The notes: generated from the sequence alone by a model not told the origin. DNA of 64,000 nucleotides from Actinostola sp. cb2023 (GCA_033675265.1 JAUJYZ010000838.1:291588-355587), one strand, 5' to 3'. Shown: positions 33,560-45,097, counted from the first letter of the stretch. A program made the numbers and translations.

Positions 33560-34072
33560 AGGTTTAACTGTGATATTCTTCAAAACTAATTTGGATGTAA
33601 GTTGGTTTATTCTGCTTCTTTACCAATAACCAATACTTAACCAGTTTTAAACCAAAATTGGGTAATTTTTCAACCTGGATATTGCAAAATCATGTCAATA
33701 TCCAAACTTGATCAGACTTGGTTTTCGGTTATTTTTTCCTGTGATACCCACCACTACTCACCTCCACTTCGGGGAATAATGAATTTAAAAAAAAAATAAT
33801 TAACCATTTAGTTACAAATTAATGATATTTTATTGACGCTTGCAATTATGTACCTTGACATCATGAAGATCTATCTCTATCTATCAAGTGTTTGTCTTCG
33901 TCTGAAAATATCTTATCCCGCATCGTTATTGCAATGCCACGCCAGTCAATAAACACCTTAAGAAAAGCTGGATATATCAGTTTAAGGTATGTTTTAGGTC
34001 TGGGATAGGGTATAGGATTTTGAGCTTAGGTCTAGGATAGGGTATGGAAAATCGCATGTAGTACATCCAAAC
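33560..34072. other. Spacer with inverted words, no gene
   Basis: Continues the CCAAACTTG/CAAGTTTGG vocabulary of the adjacent tandem repeat to about 33760, then ordinary AT-rich sequence. AGGTCTGGGATAGGGTATAGG and AGGTCTAGGATAGGGTATGG form a 40-base direct repeat near 33997-34050. Confidence 0.4.
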
Positions 34073-35030
34073 CTTAACAAAGAAATCAACTTCTAATTCT
34101 GCAACATATTCAGCAAAAACATTAGGGCACATCGCAACTTTCATTTCTCGCTTTCTTTTTGGCTCAAATGATTTGGCTTGTGCAGCTGTGGTGAGTTCAA
34201 CATATTTCTGCTCAACCATGTTCTGTTTAGTATTCCAGTGCTCTTGCTGTTCATGTAAGAAGTCATCCAAGACTGAGAAAAAAAAAATATTGAAAATGGT
34301 AATAAAAAACCACCAGTGCAGTGCAATTTGCATTAGGCTAAAATCATAATACAAAAGTCCATAGCAAGAATTTCAAAGACACAAGTTTTCTCTGTAACGA
34401 TGTACCTTTACAGTGTGTTTAAGGTTAACGGTTTCTTGATTTGTACCGTAATCTCTTGTGAAACATCCTTTGGTGATAAGACCATCCAGGAACTAAATTG
34501 AAATGCACGAGTTTTTAATAGAATGCATTAGAGTCGTCTTCGTATAAGTGGGAAGTAAGTTACAGTACGGTTCGTGCCGTACCGTGACCGTACGTATTGC
34601 GCCATCATCATGCCGTATCCAAGCATTCTGATTGGTTGAGCGATGATTTTGCGCGCTGTGATTGGTTGTATTTGTACTCATAAAGCTGGGAGAGAGGGAG
34701 AGAGAGAGGGAAAGTAGAGAGAAAGAGAAAATCATCAATTATTAATGATAATTGCATATGTAAAAAAGTAAATCACCAAGGAATTAACTGATAATTATTT
34801 TAATATTTTAATACATATATTGTTGATTTTTAACAATATATGTATATCATAGCAGGGATTTACTTTAATACTTTACTTACATTCATACGTTGCTGATGAA
34901 AGGTAATGGTATTCATAATCCTTTTCCTTGAGTCAACCCCCTTGGCCTCTTCGTAGTATTCTCTAACTTTGTCAATGGATAAACCAGTCCTTACGATGGA
35001 TTCAATATTTTCTAATATTGCTCTCTCTGT
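34073..35030 (-). CDS. Exon-like segments of an unknown gene
   Basis: Two exon-like open stretches with splice sites on -. About 35030-34882 reads NTERAILENIESIVRTGLSI then VREYYEEAKGVDSRKR and ends at a GTAAGTA donor. About 34274-34073 reads LDDFLHEQQEHWNTKQNMVE then KRKREMKVAMCPNVFAEYVA and follows a TTTTTTCTCAG acceptor. Both are helical and charged. I do not recognise the family, nor can I show that both belong to one transcript. The gene appears to be cut at its 5' side by the GC-rich island. Confidence 0.4.
34682..34732 (+). repeat. GAGA-rich tract
   Basis: Imperfect GAGAGAGGGAGAGAGAGAGG tract next to a region with CCGTACCGTGACCGTACG palindromic words (about 34570-34595). Confidence 0.7.
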
Positions 35031-35118
35031 ATTACCTGATCAATTTATGTATGGTACTTGAAAAATGTTTTTTTCCCCTCACAAACAACAATTCAACCCT
35101 GCACCCGAAGTTGCTGGC

Positions 35119-35511
35119 GATGGACTTCAGGGAATTTCCCCGTTGCCATGACGATCTTTACGTCAAGACCGGGGTGTGCCAGTCGACGCTCAACTCGGGC
35201 CGCACCTTCTTCGCCTGCCCCGTCTCCTTCCCGGACCAGGGCTGCGGCTTCTTCGAGTGGTACAACGGCACCATGCCCAAGACCGAGGACAGTTCCGCGG
35301 GCAGTTCCGAGGAGGAGGAGCCCCCCAAGAAGAAGAGAACGACGAAGAGGAAGAAGCGAGCGGTGCCCAGGAGGAGGAGGGTCAACGAGGAGGAGGAGGA
35401 TGACGAGGCCGAGGAGATCGAGGCGGAGAAGGACGAGATCGAGGACTCCCTCGTCGAGGCCACCGCGGCTAGAAAGCCGGGCACTATGTACGGCCCCAAA
35501 GTATTGTATTA
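35119..35511 (+). CDS. Intronless GRF zinc-finger protein
   Basis: From ATG 35119 the product (130 codons) begins MDFREFPRCHDDLYV. The first 50 residues form a GRF-type zinc finger: cysteines at about 9, 20, 33 and 42, the GR pair in NSGRTFFACP, and the closing CGFFEWYNG. GRF fingers bind single-stranded nucleic acid in APE2, topoisomerase III and similar enzymes. The rest is acidic then basic (PPKKKRTTKRKKRAVPRRRR) and acidic again (EEEEDDEAEEIEAEKDE), so it is a stand-alone charged nuclear-type protein. It is far more GC-rich than its surroundings and lacks introns, suggesting transfer from a virus or other foreign source. AATAAA-like ATTAAAAAAAA follows the stop. Confidence 0.6.
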
Positions 35512-35514
35512 AAA

Positions 35515-35732
35515 AAAATATTCAATCACTGAAACTCGTGTGTCTCCCTCTCTTTCTTTGGGTCGAGGGGGTCTGGGGACGACTGCGCTTTTTCCCTTCC
35601 TTGGGCTCCCTCGTGTTGACCCCGTCTCAGTCTTTCGAAGGGTGCGGCTTTTTTTTTTTTTTTTTGGCCGAGGGGGTGGTTCGGTTCCAGGTCCCTTTAG
35701 CGGTGCATTGTGGGTGGGGGGTGGGGGTCGAA
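35515..35732 (+). other. GC-rich spacer of the island
   Basis: Continues the GC-rich composition of the GRF gene to the promoter. It contains a T17 tract (about 35648) and a G-rich stretch (GTGGGGGGTGGGGGTCG, about 35713). Open frames on both strands here are composition effects. Confidence 0.5.
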
Positions 35733-35900
35733 ATCCGGGTTGTGATTGGTGCGGGGTTTGCCCTGGCGGGTGGTGATTGGTCGAGCGGGTGTATAAAATT
35801 AGGGACGTCTCTGGGTGTAGAACTACCTCACTACTCAAAGCTACTATAGATCTCCAAGAGCAAACGCTCTCTTTCCCAGAGACAACACGCAACCATGTAC
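35733..35900 (+). promoter_or_regulatory. Strong CCAAT/TATA promoter cut off by a junction
   Basis: Two inverted CCAAT boxes (GTGATTGGT at about 35740 and 35773), TATAAAA at 35792-35798 and a probable start region about 25-30 bases downstream (TGTAGAACTACCTCAC). A leader of about 70 bases ends at ATG 35894, whose frame closes after five codons where gypsy-like sequence begins. The gene it once drove appears to have been lost. Confidence 0.6.
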
Positions 35901-35932
35901 CTTGACTGGTAGCTAATAATAATTCACCTCAG

Positions 35933-37080
35933 ATTACTGACTGTAAGGTACATGCTACAGACACAATTATACTACCGCCACGCTCTGAATCGATTATCCC
36001 TGCCAGTTTAGGATTTCCGTTCGACCCAGGGGTCACTGGACTAATAGAACCAAAACGTATCTTATCAGAACGCCATCACGTGTGTGGCGCGGCAATACTC
36101 GCGACTATTTCCGATAACAGAACAGTGCCTTTTAGGTTATTAAATCCTACTACGTCGAATATAACCATTTATCGTAATACTAATTTAGGCCTGTTTACTT
36201 GTATCAGCGATCCTTGTATATTAGCTAGTTTTGATCAAGATATTAGTGCGTGCCAAGGCCAAACAGGGGATATTCAATCCTCTTCTCCTATTACAGTTGA
36301 TCTAAGTAAATCAGATTTGCAAAATAGTCAAAAAGTACAACTTCAAACTCTACTTAAGGAGTACCGTGATATCTTTGCTTTTTCAAATCAAGAGTTAGGT
36401 CGTACATCTGTAGTACGTCACACTATAGACACAGGTAACGCAACACCTATACGTCAACGCCCTTGTAGAGTATCAGATCACCAACGTGAGGTCATACAGG
36501 AACATGTCAATGATATGCTTGAAAGAGACATCATTCGTCCTTCTATCTCCCCGTGGAGTGCGCCAGTTATTTTAGTCAAAAAGAAAGATAACACTAATCG
36601 CTTTTGTGTAGACTACCGGAAATTAAACGCAGTGACCAAGAAAGATAGCTATCCGTTACCACGTATTGATGACACAATTGATTGCATGACAGGCGCACAA
36701 TATTTTTCGACTGTTGATCTTATGAGTGGATACTGGCAAGTTGAACTAGAAGAATCCACACGTGAGAAATCGGCATTTATTGTTTATGGCGGCCTATATG
36801 AGTTCAATATAATGCCGTTCGGATTAACCAACTCACCGTCGACGTTTCAACGTCTTATGGAAAGTGTATTGCGTAACATTAACTTTCGAACGTGCTTGAT
36901 TTATATCGACGATATTATAATTTATTCGCGCACATTTAATCAACACTTAGTGGACCTCAGAGAAGTCTTTAATCGATTACGTGCTGCCAATATTAGATTG
37001 AAACCCAGTAAGTGTCATTTTGCCGCAAAACAAGTCGAATACTTAGGTCACGTAATTAGCGCTGATGGGATTAGCCCTAA
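35933..37080 (+). pseudogene. Gypsy pol, part 1 (reverse transcriptase)
   Basis: Open frame from 35933 with the linker typical of gypsy pol (LPPRSESIIPASL and LIEPKRILSERHHV), then RT domains: FCVDYRKLNAVTKKDSYPLP, the Asp-bearing STVDLMSGYWQVEL, FGLTNSPSTFQRLM and the catalytic YIDDIIIYS, ending at YLGHVISADGISPN. The frame is cut by a TIR-bearing insertion at 37081 and resumes at 39047. The upstream aspartic protease is missing. Confidence 0.92.
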
Positions 37081-39046
37081 TAGGGATGTCCGTTTTAGCG
37101 GCACTGGCACAAGCTATGCCAAGCATAATTTATTTTATAATAGATTTTCTCTTTACAGAAGTCGTACACTAAATATTTGAATAGAGAACGAATTGTCAGC
37201 TCGTAATTTCAATTTGACACGGTTTTCTTTGTTTTTCCACCTTTTTTTATGAATAATTTTTTTTTTGATAAATACCGACTTATCGGGAATCGAACCCAAG
37301 ACCTTAGGCTTACTAGACCACACTGTACACTGTATACCATTGATCTAATTGATAAATATTTCTGGACAAAAAATGCTTTAGCTGGGTTTTTTTTGATGAA
37401 GCTCGTTAACATTACAGTATACAGAATGGAAAAGCATTTGTTTTGCAATTCCACTTGGGAAATCAGGAACCATAACCTGATTAATGACGCCTTTCTCATA
37501 GGACCGTGTTTTGTTTGAAAATCTTTGTCAAACTTTCGCTCGGGGTAATGGCATGGAATATATTAACCTCGGGCGACCTCGGTGAATATATCCCATAACC
37601 CCTCGCTACATGTCGATAACCTACACTGACATAGATCTTTGTAAACTATTTTCTTGATACTTTGTCAGTCTCAACAGTTTCCATGAAATGTGATCTTTGA
37701 ACCCATATTGTAAGAAAATCAGTTGAAGAAACCTCCGGGAGCTCGAGGAAGGTAGACTCTTTAAACATGACGAGTGTCTTTGCGTTCTTGCATCATGGTG
37801 CATACCTTATCGATCCAACTAGAGTGGGTGGAATTTTTAGGGGCAAGGCTAATTAAGGTTAATTTTAAATATTATACTTTTCCACGATATGTAGTTGCAC
37901 CAATAAACTTCATGACAACCTGCATTACTTTCATCCTTCTCATTTCATATTTCCTTGAAATGGAGACCACAGTCTGATTCGTACTATTAGTCAACACTTT
38001 TTTAAATTAAAGTATATACTTCTTGATCAAATGAGTTACAACTCATTTTTGATGTGATTACATGCAAACATTTTATGGAAAAAAAATCGTGCTTTACACC
38101 TGTAATTTCATTTGATGAGTAATTAAGCCAGTTTTCACTGACGCAAGATAAGAAAACATGAATACATCATTCTGACAATGGCATATTTCAACGAAGGTAA
38201 TAACATTTTTTCTGAGAGCTGCTATTTATATTGATACTGGCTACACAAGTACTTATGCTTGCATCGCTAGTGAAATCCAGGTGGCGGATGTTCAAAGATT
38301 TTTCAATGGATAACAGCATCAACTAATCCACTCAATAAAGATCCAACGGATAGCGCTATCCACTTTATGAACAATCCGGGACCAGGATGTTCACTGCGTC
38401 TAGTCACTATCTTGAAAAGTACTCTCTTACTTTATGGGCCTCTGCAGCCTCCTTTACCGAAGATAATAAATCTGGAAGGGCATCCTCTATTTTTCTTTTT
38501 TTCTGCTCAACAAAATGAGAATATGAAAATATGGGAATATAGTATGAACTCACACTGCTAGACGTATTACATGTAAAATATTATACCAATTTTCTATTTT
38601 CCTGTATAAACCGGTATAGGTCAGTAGCCGGTCCAGATGGTTTCGTATCTTTCGACAATTTACCGTAAATAAATTATGAATGTAATTATGTCAAAACTCA
38701 CCAAATAGGCTAACGCAGTGTTTACATTCTTATATACTTTGACCCATTTCAAATCTGCATTGACATACATGGGAATGAAATGGAATTGTTTGGAACAATT
38801 AAAAAAAGCTCTTGTTCCCAAAGGTTTTGAATTGGGTTAAATAATGTAAACATTGAGTTAGCCGATTTTATCTATGAAGTATTCAAAATCATTTTGGAGA
38901 CTGTTCTTTTCCAAATTCTTTCCTCGGCGGCTTTGTTTTACAAACAATGACTTTCTGTGAAATACAGTCACAGCTAACTGGTTTTAAACAATGGTCCCTT
39001 AATTTGTGCCAAACTTGAGCTTATGCCGCTAAAACGGACATCTCTA
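37081..39046. mobile_element. 1.97-kb non-autonomous element in gypsy pol
   Basis: Terminal inverted repeats TAGGGATGTCCGTTTTAGCG at 37081 and TAGAGATGTCCGTTTTAGCG inverted at 39046 (22 bases, one mismatch). The flanking pol codons (CCTAA before, ATCCGG after) rejoin in frame if TAAT or CTAAT is taken as a short target duplication. No transposase-like frame is present. The interior includes a tRNA-like segment (37268-37350), the palindrome GGATAGCGCTATCC (about 38347), and otherwise AT-rich filler. Confidence 0.85.
37268..37350 (-). repeat. tRNA-like (SINE-head) segment
   Basis: On - the segment reads GGTCTAGTAAGCCTAAGGTC then TTGGGTTCGATTCCCGATAA. GGTTCGATTCC is a perfect pol III B box and the arm around it can pair as a T-stem. 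The 5' half is not a convincing tRNA, so this is a tRNA-derived repeat fragment rather than a gene. Confidence 0.45.
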
Positions 39047-41352
39047 ATCCGGATAAAGTTCATGCAGTCCAGCAGTTTCCGGTTCCTAAGAATATCAAAG
39101 GCATTCGTAGCTTTCTGGGATTGGCTAATTACTACAGACGTTTTGTGCGTGACTTCGCTAAGATAGCCTCGCCTCTCAATAATTTAACGCGTAAGAATGT
39201 CCCGTTTAAATGGACAAATGCGTGTCAAGAGGCCTTTGATACACTTAAGAAAACATTAAGTCAAGCGCCAATCCTCGCGTTCCCGCAATTTGATCAACCT
39301 TTCCTTATACATGTTGATGCTAGCGATTATGCAATCGGAGCAGTTCTTGCTCAAATACATGACGGTAAAGAAGTAGTTATCGCTTATGCAGGTAGAGATT
39401 TGAATCCAGCCGAGAGAAACTATAGCGCTACAGAGCGAGAAGCGCTTTCCATAATTTTTGCAATTAAGAAATACCAACCATACCTGCACGGACGTAAATT
39501 TACTGTCTTTACTGATCATAATGCATTAAGATGGCTAATGCGTATTAAAGATCCGACCGGTCGTTTAGCCCGTTGGTCACTGTTGATTCAACAATTTGAT
39601 TTTGATATCCAGCACCGAGCAGGTACAGCTAATGGAAATGCAGATGCTCTCTCACGTAGACCTTATGCTAACATAAATGCTGTTGACCTCAATCAATTAC
39701 GATTTGATAGAGTTCGCACTTCTCAATACCGTGACCCTTCTCTGTCTTTATTAATCGATTATCTCGAAATAGATCAGTTACCAGAGAATCAAAAAGAAGC
39801 GCGTAGGATTCTTTTAGAAGCTGATCGCTATATTCTTGACGAACATGATTTATTATTTCATCTCCATTACCCTTCTAGTAAGAGTCAAAGAGATACAACT
39901 CCACAGCTAGTGTTACCTCCGTCATTAAGACAGGAAGTGTTGATAGCATGTCACGACAGCCCATTAGCTGGCCACTTAGGAGTACAAAAGACTTATGACA
40001 AGATACGCGCTAGGTATTTTTGGAAAGGCATGTTTCAAGATTGTGAAGCATGGGTTCGCACGTGTGTTGATTGTTCAATGAAGAAGAATCCTCGAATTCC
40101 CCGTAATGCTCCCATTCTTCCCATACCAGTAGAATCCGCATTTGAGAGAACTGCTATCGATATTTTGGGACCTTTCCCTGAGACCACCTCTGGTCATCGG
40201 TGGATCTTAGTTTTCTCTGATTACCTTACACGTTGGCCCGAAGCCTTTGCACTTAAAACCGCGGACGCACCAACGGCCGCACGTGTTTTTGTAGACGAGA
40301 TTGTTTGCCGACATGGCGCGCCTCGTACACTCCTTTCTGATCGAGGTGCTAACTTTATGTCGAAATTAGTCAAAGAAGTTTGTCGTCTTATTAATACTCG
40401 AAAAGTAAATACATCTTCTTATCATCCACAAACTAACGGTTTAGTTGAAAAGTTTAATGCCGTGATAGCACATTCCCTATCAATGTATGTGAATAAATCG
40501 CAGGATGACTGGGACGAGTTTTTGCCAGCCATCCTTTTTGGCTATAGGACATCTCCATCAGCCACTACTGGAGAGTCTCCTTTTTACCTTTTGTATGGAC
40601 GTGAGCCAAGATTACCTATTGACGTATCTCTGCTTCCGCCTCTTAATTTATCACCTGCCATTAGAGAGCATCGTGCGCGTATCGTGCGTAACATCGAGAT
40701 ATCACAGGAAATTGCGCGCCTAAATATTCAGCGTGCGCAACAAAAGATGAAAGATCAACATGATCGCCATGCCATAGAACCCAAATTTGAATTAGGTGAC
40801 AGGGTGTGGGTATATACCCCTCGAGTTCCTAAAGGATTAACTAAGAAGTTACGCCATCTTTGGCACGGACCATATCGTATAGTAGAAAAACTTTCTAGTG
40901 TACACTTCGCTCTTCGCACTTGTGATAATCGTAGAGTTTCTGCAATAATTCACGCTAATCGTATGAAACCTTATTATGATCCTAATGATCGTCCTATCTC
41001 ACATATAATTGATGATGATGATGATGACACCCAGTGTTTGTGTACCGACGAAATTCCTGATGACAGCTTCGACATAACAACATCTGATACTTCTAACCAA
41101 CCAGATACACAGGGTTCCCAAGATGAACTTGATATTGGGGATGGGCAGCCTGTACAACATTCCGATGTCAATGACACGTCCGAAGAGGAAAATGACATTT
41201 TTCGCGTTGAGCGACTCCTAAAACGTCGTGTTCAAAGAGGAGTCGTTCAGTATCTTGTTAAGTGGGCAGGCTGTCCTGTTAAAGATGCAACTTGGGAACC
41301 TGAGCGTAATATCTTCGATCGAAGTCTTATTACAGCGTTCCATTCTTCATAG
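39047..41352 (+). pseudogene. Gypsy pol, part 2 (RNase H, integrase, chromodomain)
   Basis: The frame continues pol with FLGLANYYRRFVRDFAKI, RNase H (FLIHVDASDYAIGAVLAQ, YSATEREALSIIFAIKK, VFTDHNALRWL), the integrase HHCC finger (HDSPLAGHLGVQKT ... CVDCSMKKNP), the integrase core with Asp in AIDILGPFP, Asp in LLSDRGANFMS and Glu in TNGLVEKFN, and a C-terminal chromodomain (FRVERLLKRRVQRG then YLVKWAGCPVKDATWEPERN). This half is uninterrupted and all catalytic residues are present. It ends at a stop 100 bases before an AT-rich spacer. Confidence 0.93.
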
Positions 41353-41870
41353 TTGAACTTCTTTTACTTTTTTTACTTGTTTCGTCAATCCCATATTAAA
41401 ATCGGTGTAGTTACATAACCATATTTTTTTTATTTATTCTTTTAAAAATAAAATAAATAAAATAAAAACAAAAACCCAATAATAATTATAGTTAGGAATA
41501 ATTAGCAACAAAATAGACCAATAGTAAGTTTTTTTTTTTATATAACCATATTGGTTCCCTTCAGACGGCTTCCAGACAGCGATAGGCCTCAAGACTAAAA
41601 AATACAATCTTTTTTTTTTAATACTTAGCCATACACTCGGGCTTATTATGCCTGTTCCCATTTGTGATAATATCACTTCCGCATTCTAGGGTGTCCCTAG
41701 CTAGTGCCTGTTTAGAGAAAACTAGATAGTAAGGATAACATAACAAGAAAAAATGAGTACCAAGAGTAAGAATGAATAACATTACCATTCTAACTCATCT
41801 CTTTCTTTCTGTCTGTCCTGTATTGGAAAGCCAGTCTAGACCACTAACATTCTCTCTCCTCCTTTCCTCT
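41353..41870. other. Spacer between gypsy pol and env-like ORF
   Basis: AT-rich; no gene. Several T8-T10 runs. A splice acceptor for a subgenomic env message could lie near the TTTCTGTCTGTCCTGTATTG stretch at about 41811, but I cannot demonstrate it. Confidence 0.3.
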
Positions 41871-41879
41871 CTATTGTAA

Positions 41880-43921
41880 CAAACTCTTTAATTCACTTCT
41901 TCGTTTAGTAGAAATACAAGACATTGTCACTCAGTTTGCTCATTTAAGAAATCGCCAATTGGTAGGCTATAGTGACCTTCCTCAAGCAGTTATTGCTGCG
42001 GTTTCCTCACGTTTTAAATCTTTACCAGAAATGTCACTAACAGCCAAAGCACTTGACGATGGTTTCCCATATTTACTAATTAATCCAGTTACTGAGTATG
42101 ACCGTAGTAAGCTTTATATTTCTCTTCACACGTTGGTAACAGTTCCTCGTATTTAGCACGAGAAGATCTAGTATTAGTTTTTTGTCTCGATTATAATTTT
42201 ATTTTAAAGGCTGATGCGCTGGTTGCATGCTTTAATCAACATAATGCATTTATTTGTCCTGATACTCTTCTGAAGACCTCAGACAATGCTACTTGGCTTG
42301 GTCTTCCATGGACTGATGGTACTCAAGTTAATTTCAAACGAAACCATGTTCCAATACCATGTGATTCATTGGAGCCTATATACCACATCGCACACAATTG
42401 CCCAAGAAATTGTGTCATGATCGTGGTTTTGGTTAAATGGCAAATATAAAACACTCCAATAATTTATAAACATTTTGTAAAATAATCCTGTATTTATTTT
42501 CCCCAAAAACCGTGTTTATATATTTTTCCGAAGCAGTTTTCGCAAAATCCCGCGAGAAATTTTAAATTCGGGCCCAGGCCCCAATCGGCCAATTCTCTTG
42601 AATTCTCAGCCTTTTTCAGTCAAACTTAATCGATCATCTAAGGGAGTCTGGGACCAGAAAACTTGGTTTCCCTGTGGAACAGAGGCTTGGGTACTAATGT
42701 TTTCAAAATGGCTACCAGAATTACTGTTTTTGTCGAGGAAAAGCTTGGCGAATTATCGGCATTTGCCTCGAGTCACGGCACTACGGACAAATGTCAACAA
42801 CTCCAAAAAGGTGGTTCTTGGAATTGTATAAACACAAGAACAAGTTGTGGATTAGAAAGACCAATATAAATACAAGAAATTCCCGATGTACAATTTTTTT
42901 CTCATGGACACTGGCGAGCAACAAGAAGACGATTTACTTCGTACGCTGACATTTACCGTACATCGGGAGGCCATTTTAACACGAGTTCACATGAGAAAAG
43001 CTGGTTGATAAACACTACTTGTTGTGAAAATAAATGTAAGTCAAGAAACCTTATTCATTGAACTTTTATTTCCAGATGTACAAATGTTTCCTAAGTGTTT
43101 CGTATTTACAGCATGTCTCTACAAACCTGAGGACTTTAGTGAATTTAATGTAAATTTGCCTGACCGGGAGGTCAAAATTCGACACGGTAGACTGAAAACT
43201 AGATGCTAATTAGATAATATCCCGGATATGACATCGAATTGTGTGCGATGATCTTGGTGGAAGGTACTACCTAGCCACAACAACCATCAACCTCTCTCTA
43301 AAATCTGGAAAGCTTCAGACTACACCTCTGTCTATATACAACATACCATGCAATGAAACCAATGAAATCCTCAAGACTGGAATTGGTACATGTCCAAAAA
43401 CTCTAAGGATGTCCATTCCACTATTTCAACCAGACCAAGTACGGTATGTAAACTGGTTACCTTCAAAAAACGATTCAGCTTTCCAACTTCATTACAAATC
43501 ATTGAACATTGGACCTCAATTGCATATCAACAAAACTGTTATAGAAGCACTTGATAAAACATTCTTCAGAATAGATGGAAACTTACAACGAAAATTCCAA
43601 AAGATAGAACAAGACATTGATACGATCACAGAAACGTATGAAACTTCCGACGCTCTGATTGTCGCAAGTGTTGCACTTGGCCTAGCATTTTGTAACAGTA
43701 CCACTCTCATAATATTCCTATGCTGTTACTACAAGATGAACAAACATCAAAATGAACAGATCAATAACTATGTCGTAAAATATCAAAAGAAACTTACTAC
43801 TGACGAACAACAATGTATTGAATGCCAAAATCCTATGGAGTCTACTGAACAACACCTTGAATGTACTCATCTACATTGTCAGGATGATATTCCAACTGAT
43901 GTTCCAGGACAACCGATTTGA
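41880..43921 (+). pseudogene. Env-like third ORF of the gypsy element, broken
   Basis: Three collinear pieces: about 41880-42156 (ending in a stop after VTVPRI), about 42190-42400 in another frame, and 43241-43921. A 0.83-kb insertion lies between the second and third. The last piece ends like a viral membrane-fusion protein: cysteines and glycosylation sites (NETN, NKTV), a heptad-rich stretch, then one transmembrane segment (ALIVASVALGLAFCNSTTLI, about residues 138-160) and a short polar tail. Position after pol and before the 3' LTR supports an envelope-like role. Frames are broken, so it is not functional. No sequence homology search was possible. Confidence 0.6.
42390..43240. mobile_element. 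About 0.83-kb insertion in the env-like ORF
   Basis: Env-like coding stops at about 42400 and resumes at about 43240. CATCGCACACAATTG at 42386-42400 is present in inverted form (GAATTGTGTGCGATG) at 43236-43250, probably terminal repeats plus target bases. The insert contains short open frames but no recognisable protein. Exact edges are uncertain by about ten bases. Confidence 0.6.
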
Positions 43922-44392
43922 ACTATCAAAAAACTACGGTAACACTGAATCAAACAAAGAACTATGAACTATTTTACGGAACAATTTAGATTTAAGAACA
44001 TTGAACATTGATATAACTATACTGCAGTTATTTTCAGATATATTGATTGAACTTTATAATCATATATTTTTAAGTATGATAATAAACATCATTGAGTGTG
44101 GTTTTGATATAACAAACCACAAATTGTATTAAGTAGTCTATATTCATAAAAAAATGGAAAAGGAACAAGAAATAACAACAACAAAAAATATATATATATG
44201 TTAAAATTATCATTTTATAGTTATTAGAAAACGACAAGGATGATTATATATATAATTATCGCAATTAAGATAAGCTTACAATCTTATATTGATTCTACAC
44301 ATTTAGTGGTAGCACACAAAAAAAACGGTTCGTTTAAATCAGTATATAATCAAATTTTTTATCGACGGAGCTCTAAATTAAGAAGAGAGCCA

Positions 44393-44964
44393 TGTTACAC
44401 AACAGAATCACTGATTTAACCGATACTATTAATTGCTGTATATTCTCAAACACTTCTAGATAAGCTAAGTTAATACCATTAAGACTTTAGTTCCATTATC
44501 TCTAGAACCAGATGGTATTCCAGATCATGCAATTTCTTATAATCTTATCATTTAGTCTCCTCCTATTTTGGCATAGACCACACATAATTATCTACCACAC
44601 CCCAAGACACTATACTTCGTCAGAACTTCTTATTCCTATTTTCCACTTACAATATTTAGACACAATCAGATAACTTATAATTATTACTATCCAACAGTGT
44701 AACTTTGTTGCAGTGTTGCAGAAGTTAACAATATAGAATCTTTAGATTACTTGTACAACTTAGCTGCGTATTTGATAATTGTAATCTAGAACCACATAGG
44801 ATATAGCCAATCACAACCCTAGATTAAACTGACATTGATATAATGATAGACAATTAGTGCGTCACTATAAAGGTGACCGCACCACAACTTGTAATTAGTC
44901 CTAGCCAGCCAGAGCTTGATTAAACAACGATTCCAACCACCTCTGCCTAGAGCCTCCCTTAACA
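44393..44964 (+). repeat. 3' LTR of the gypsy element
   Basis: Begins TGTTACACAACAG right after a purine tract (AAATTAAGAAGAGAGCCA, 44375-44392) and ends CCCTTAACA, giving the TGTTA...TAACA inverted ends expected of an LTR. TATAAA at 44866-44871 fits the U3 promoter about 100 bases from the end. A second CTTAACA at 44974 is an alternative end. No second LTR was found to the left, consistent with 5' truncation. Confidence 0.75.
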
Positions 44965-45097
44965 CGTCTTAACAAAGATAGGATAGTTTGGATTCAATAC
45001 GTTTCTTCAACTTGTCATAAAATCATAGAAATAATTCAACGGTACGAATAACAAAATCAGAGTCGGCGTACGGTTACCGTACGAACTTTAGCCACTG

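Larger units (their letters stand above)
35900..44964 (+). mobile_element. Ty3/gypsy retroelement, 5'-truncated, env-like ORF, 3' LTR
   Basis: Pol sequence starts abruptly at about 35900 in the region between protease and reverse transcriptase; no gag or 5' LTR is present. Pol continues to 41352 with one 1966-base insertion (37081-39046), followed by an env-like ORF in pieces (about 41880-43921, with a second insertion) and a 3' LTR at 44393-44964. Gene order pol-env-LTR with a chromodomain on the integrase fits a metazoan gypsy element with an acquired third ORF. The copy is defective. Confidence 0.88.

Noticed and set aside
35058..35892. Alternative frames of 78-263 codons on both strands in the GC-rich island
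   Set aside because: High GC suppresses stops; only the 35119 frame has a domain (GRF finger).
37268..37350. Functional tRNA gene
   Set aside because: Only the B box and T-arm are convincing; no acceptor stem or anticodon arm could be folded by eye.
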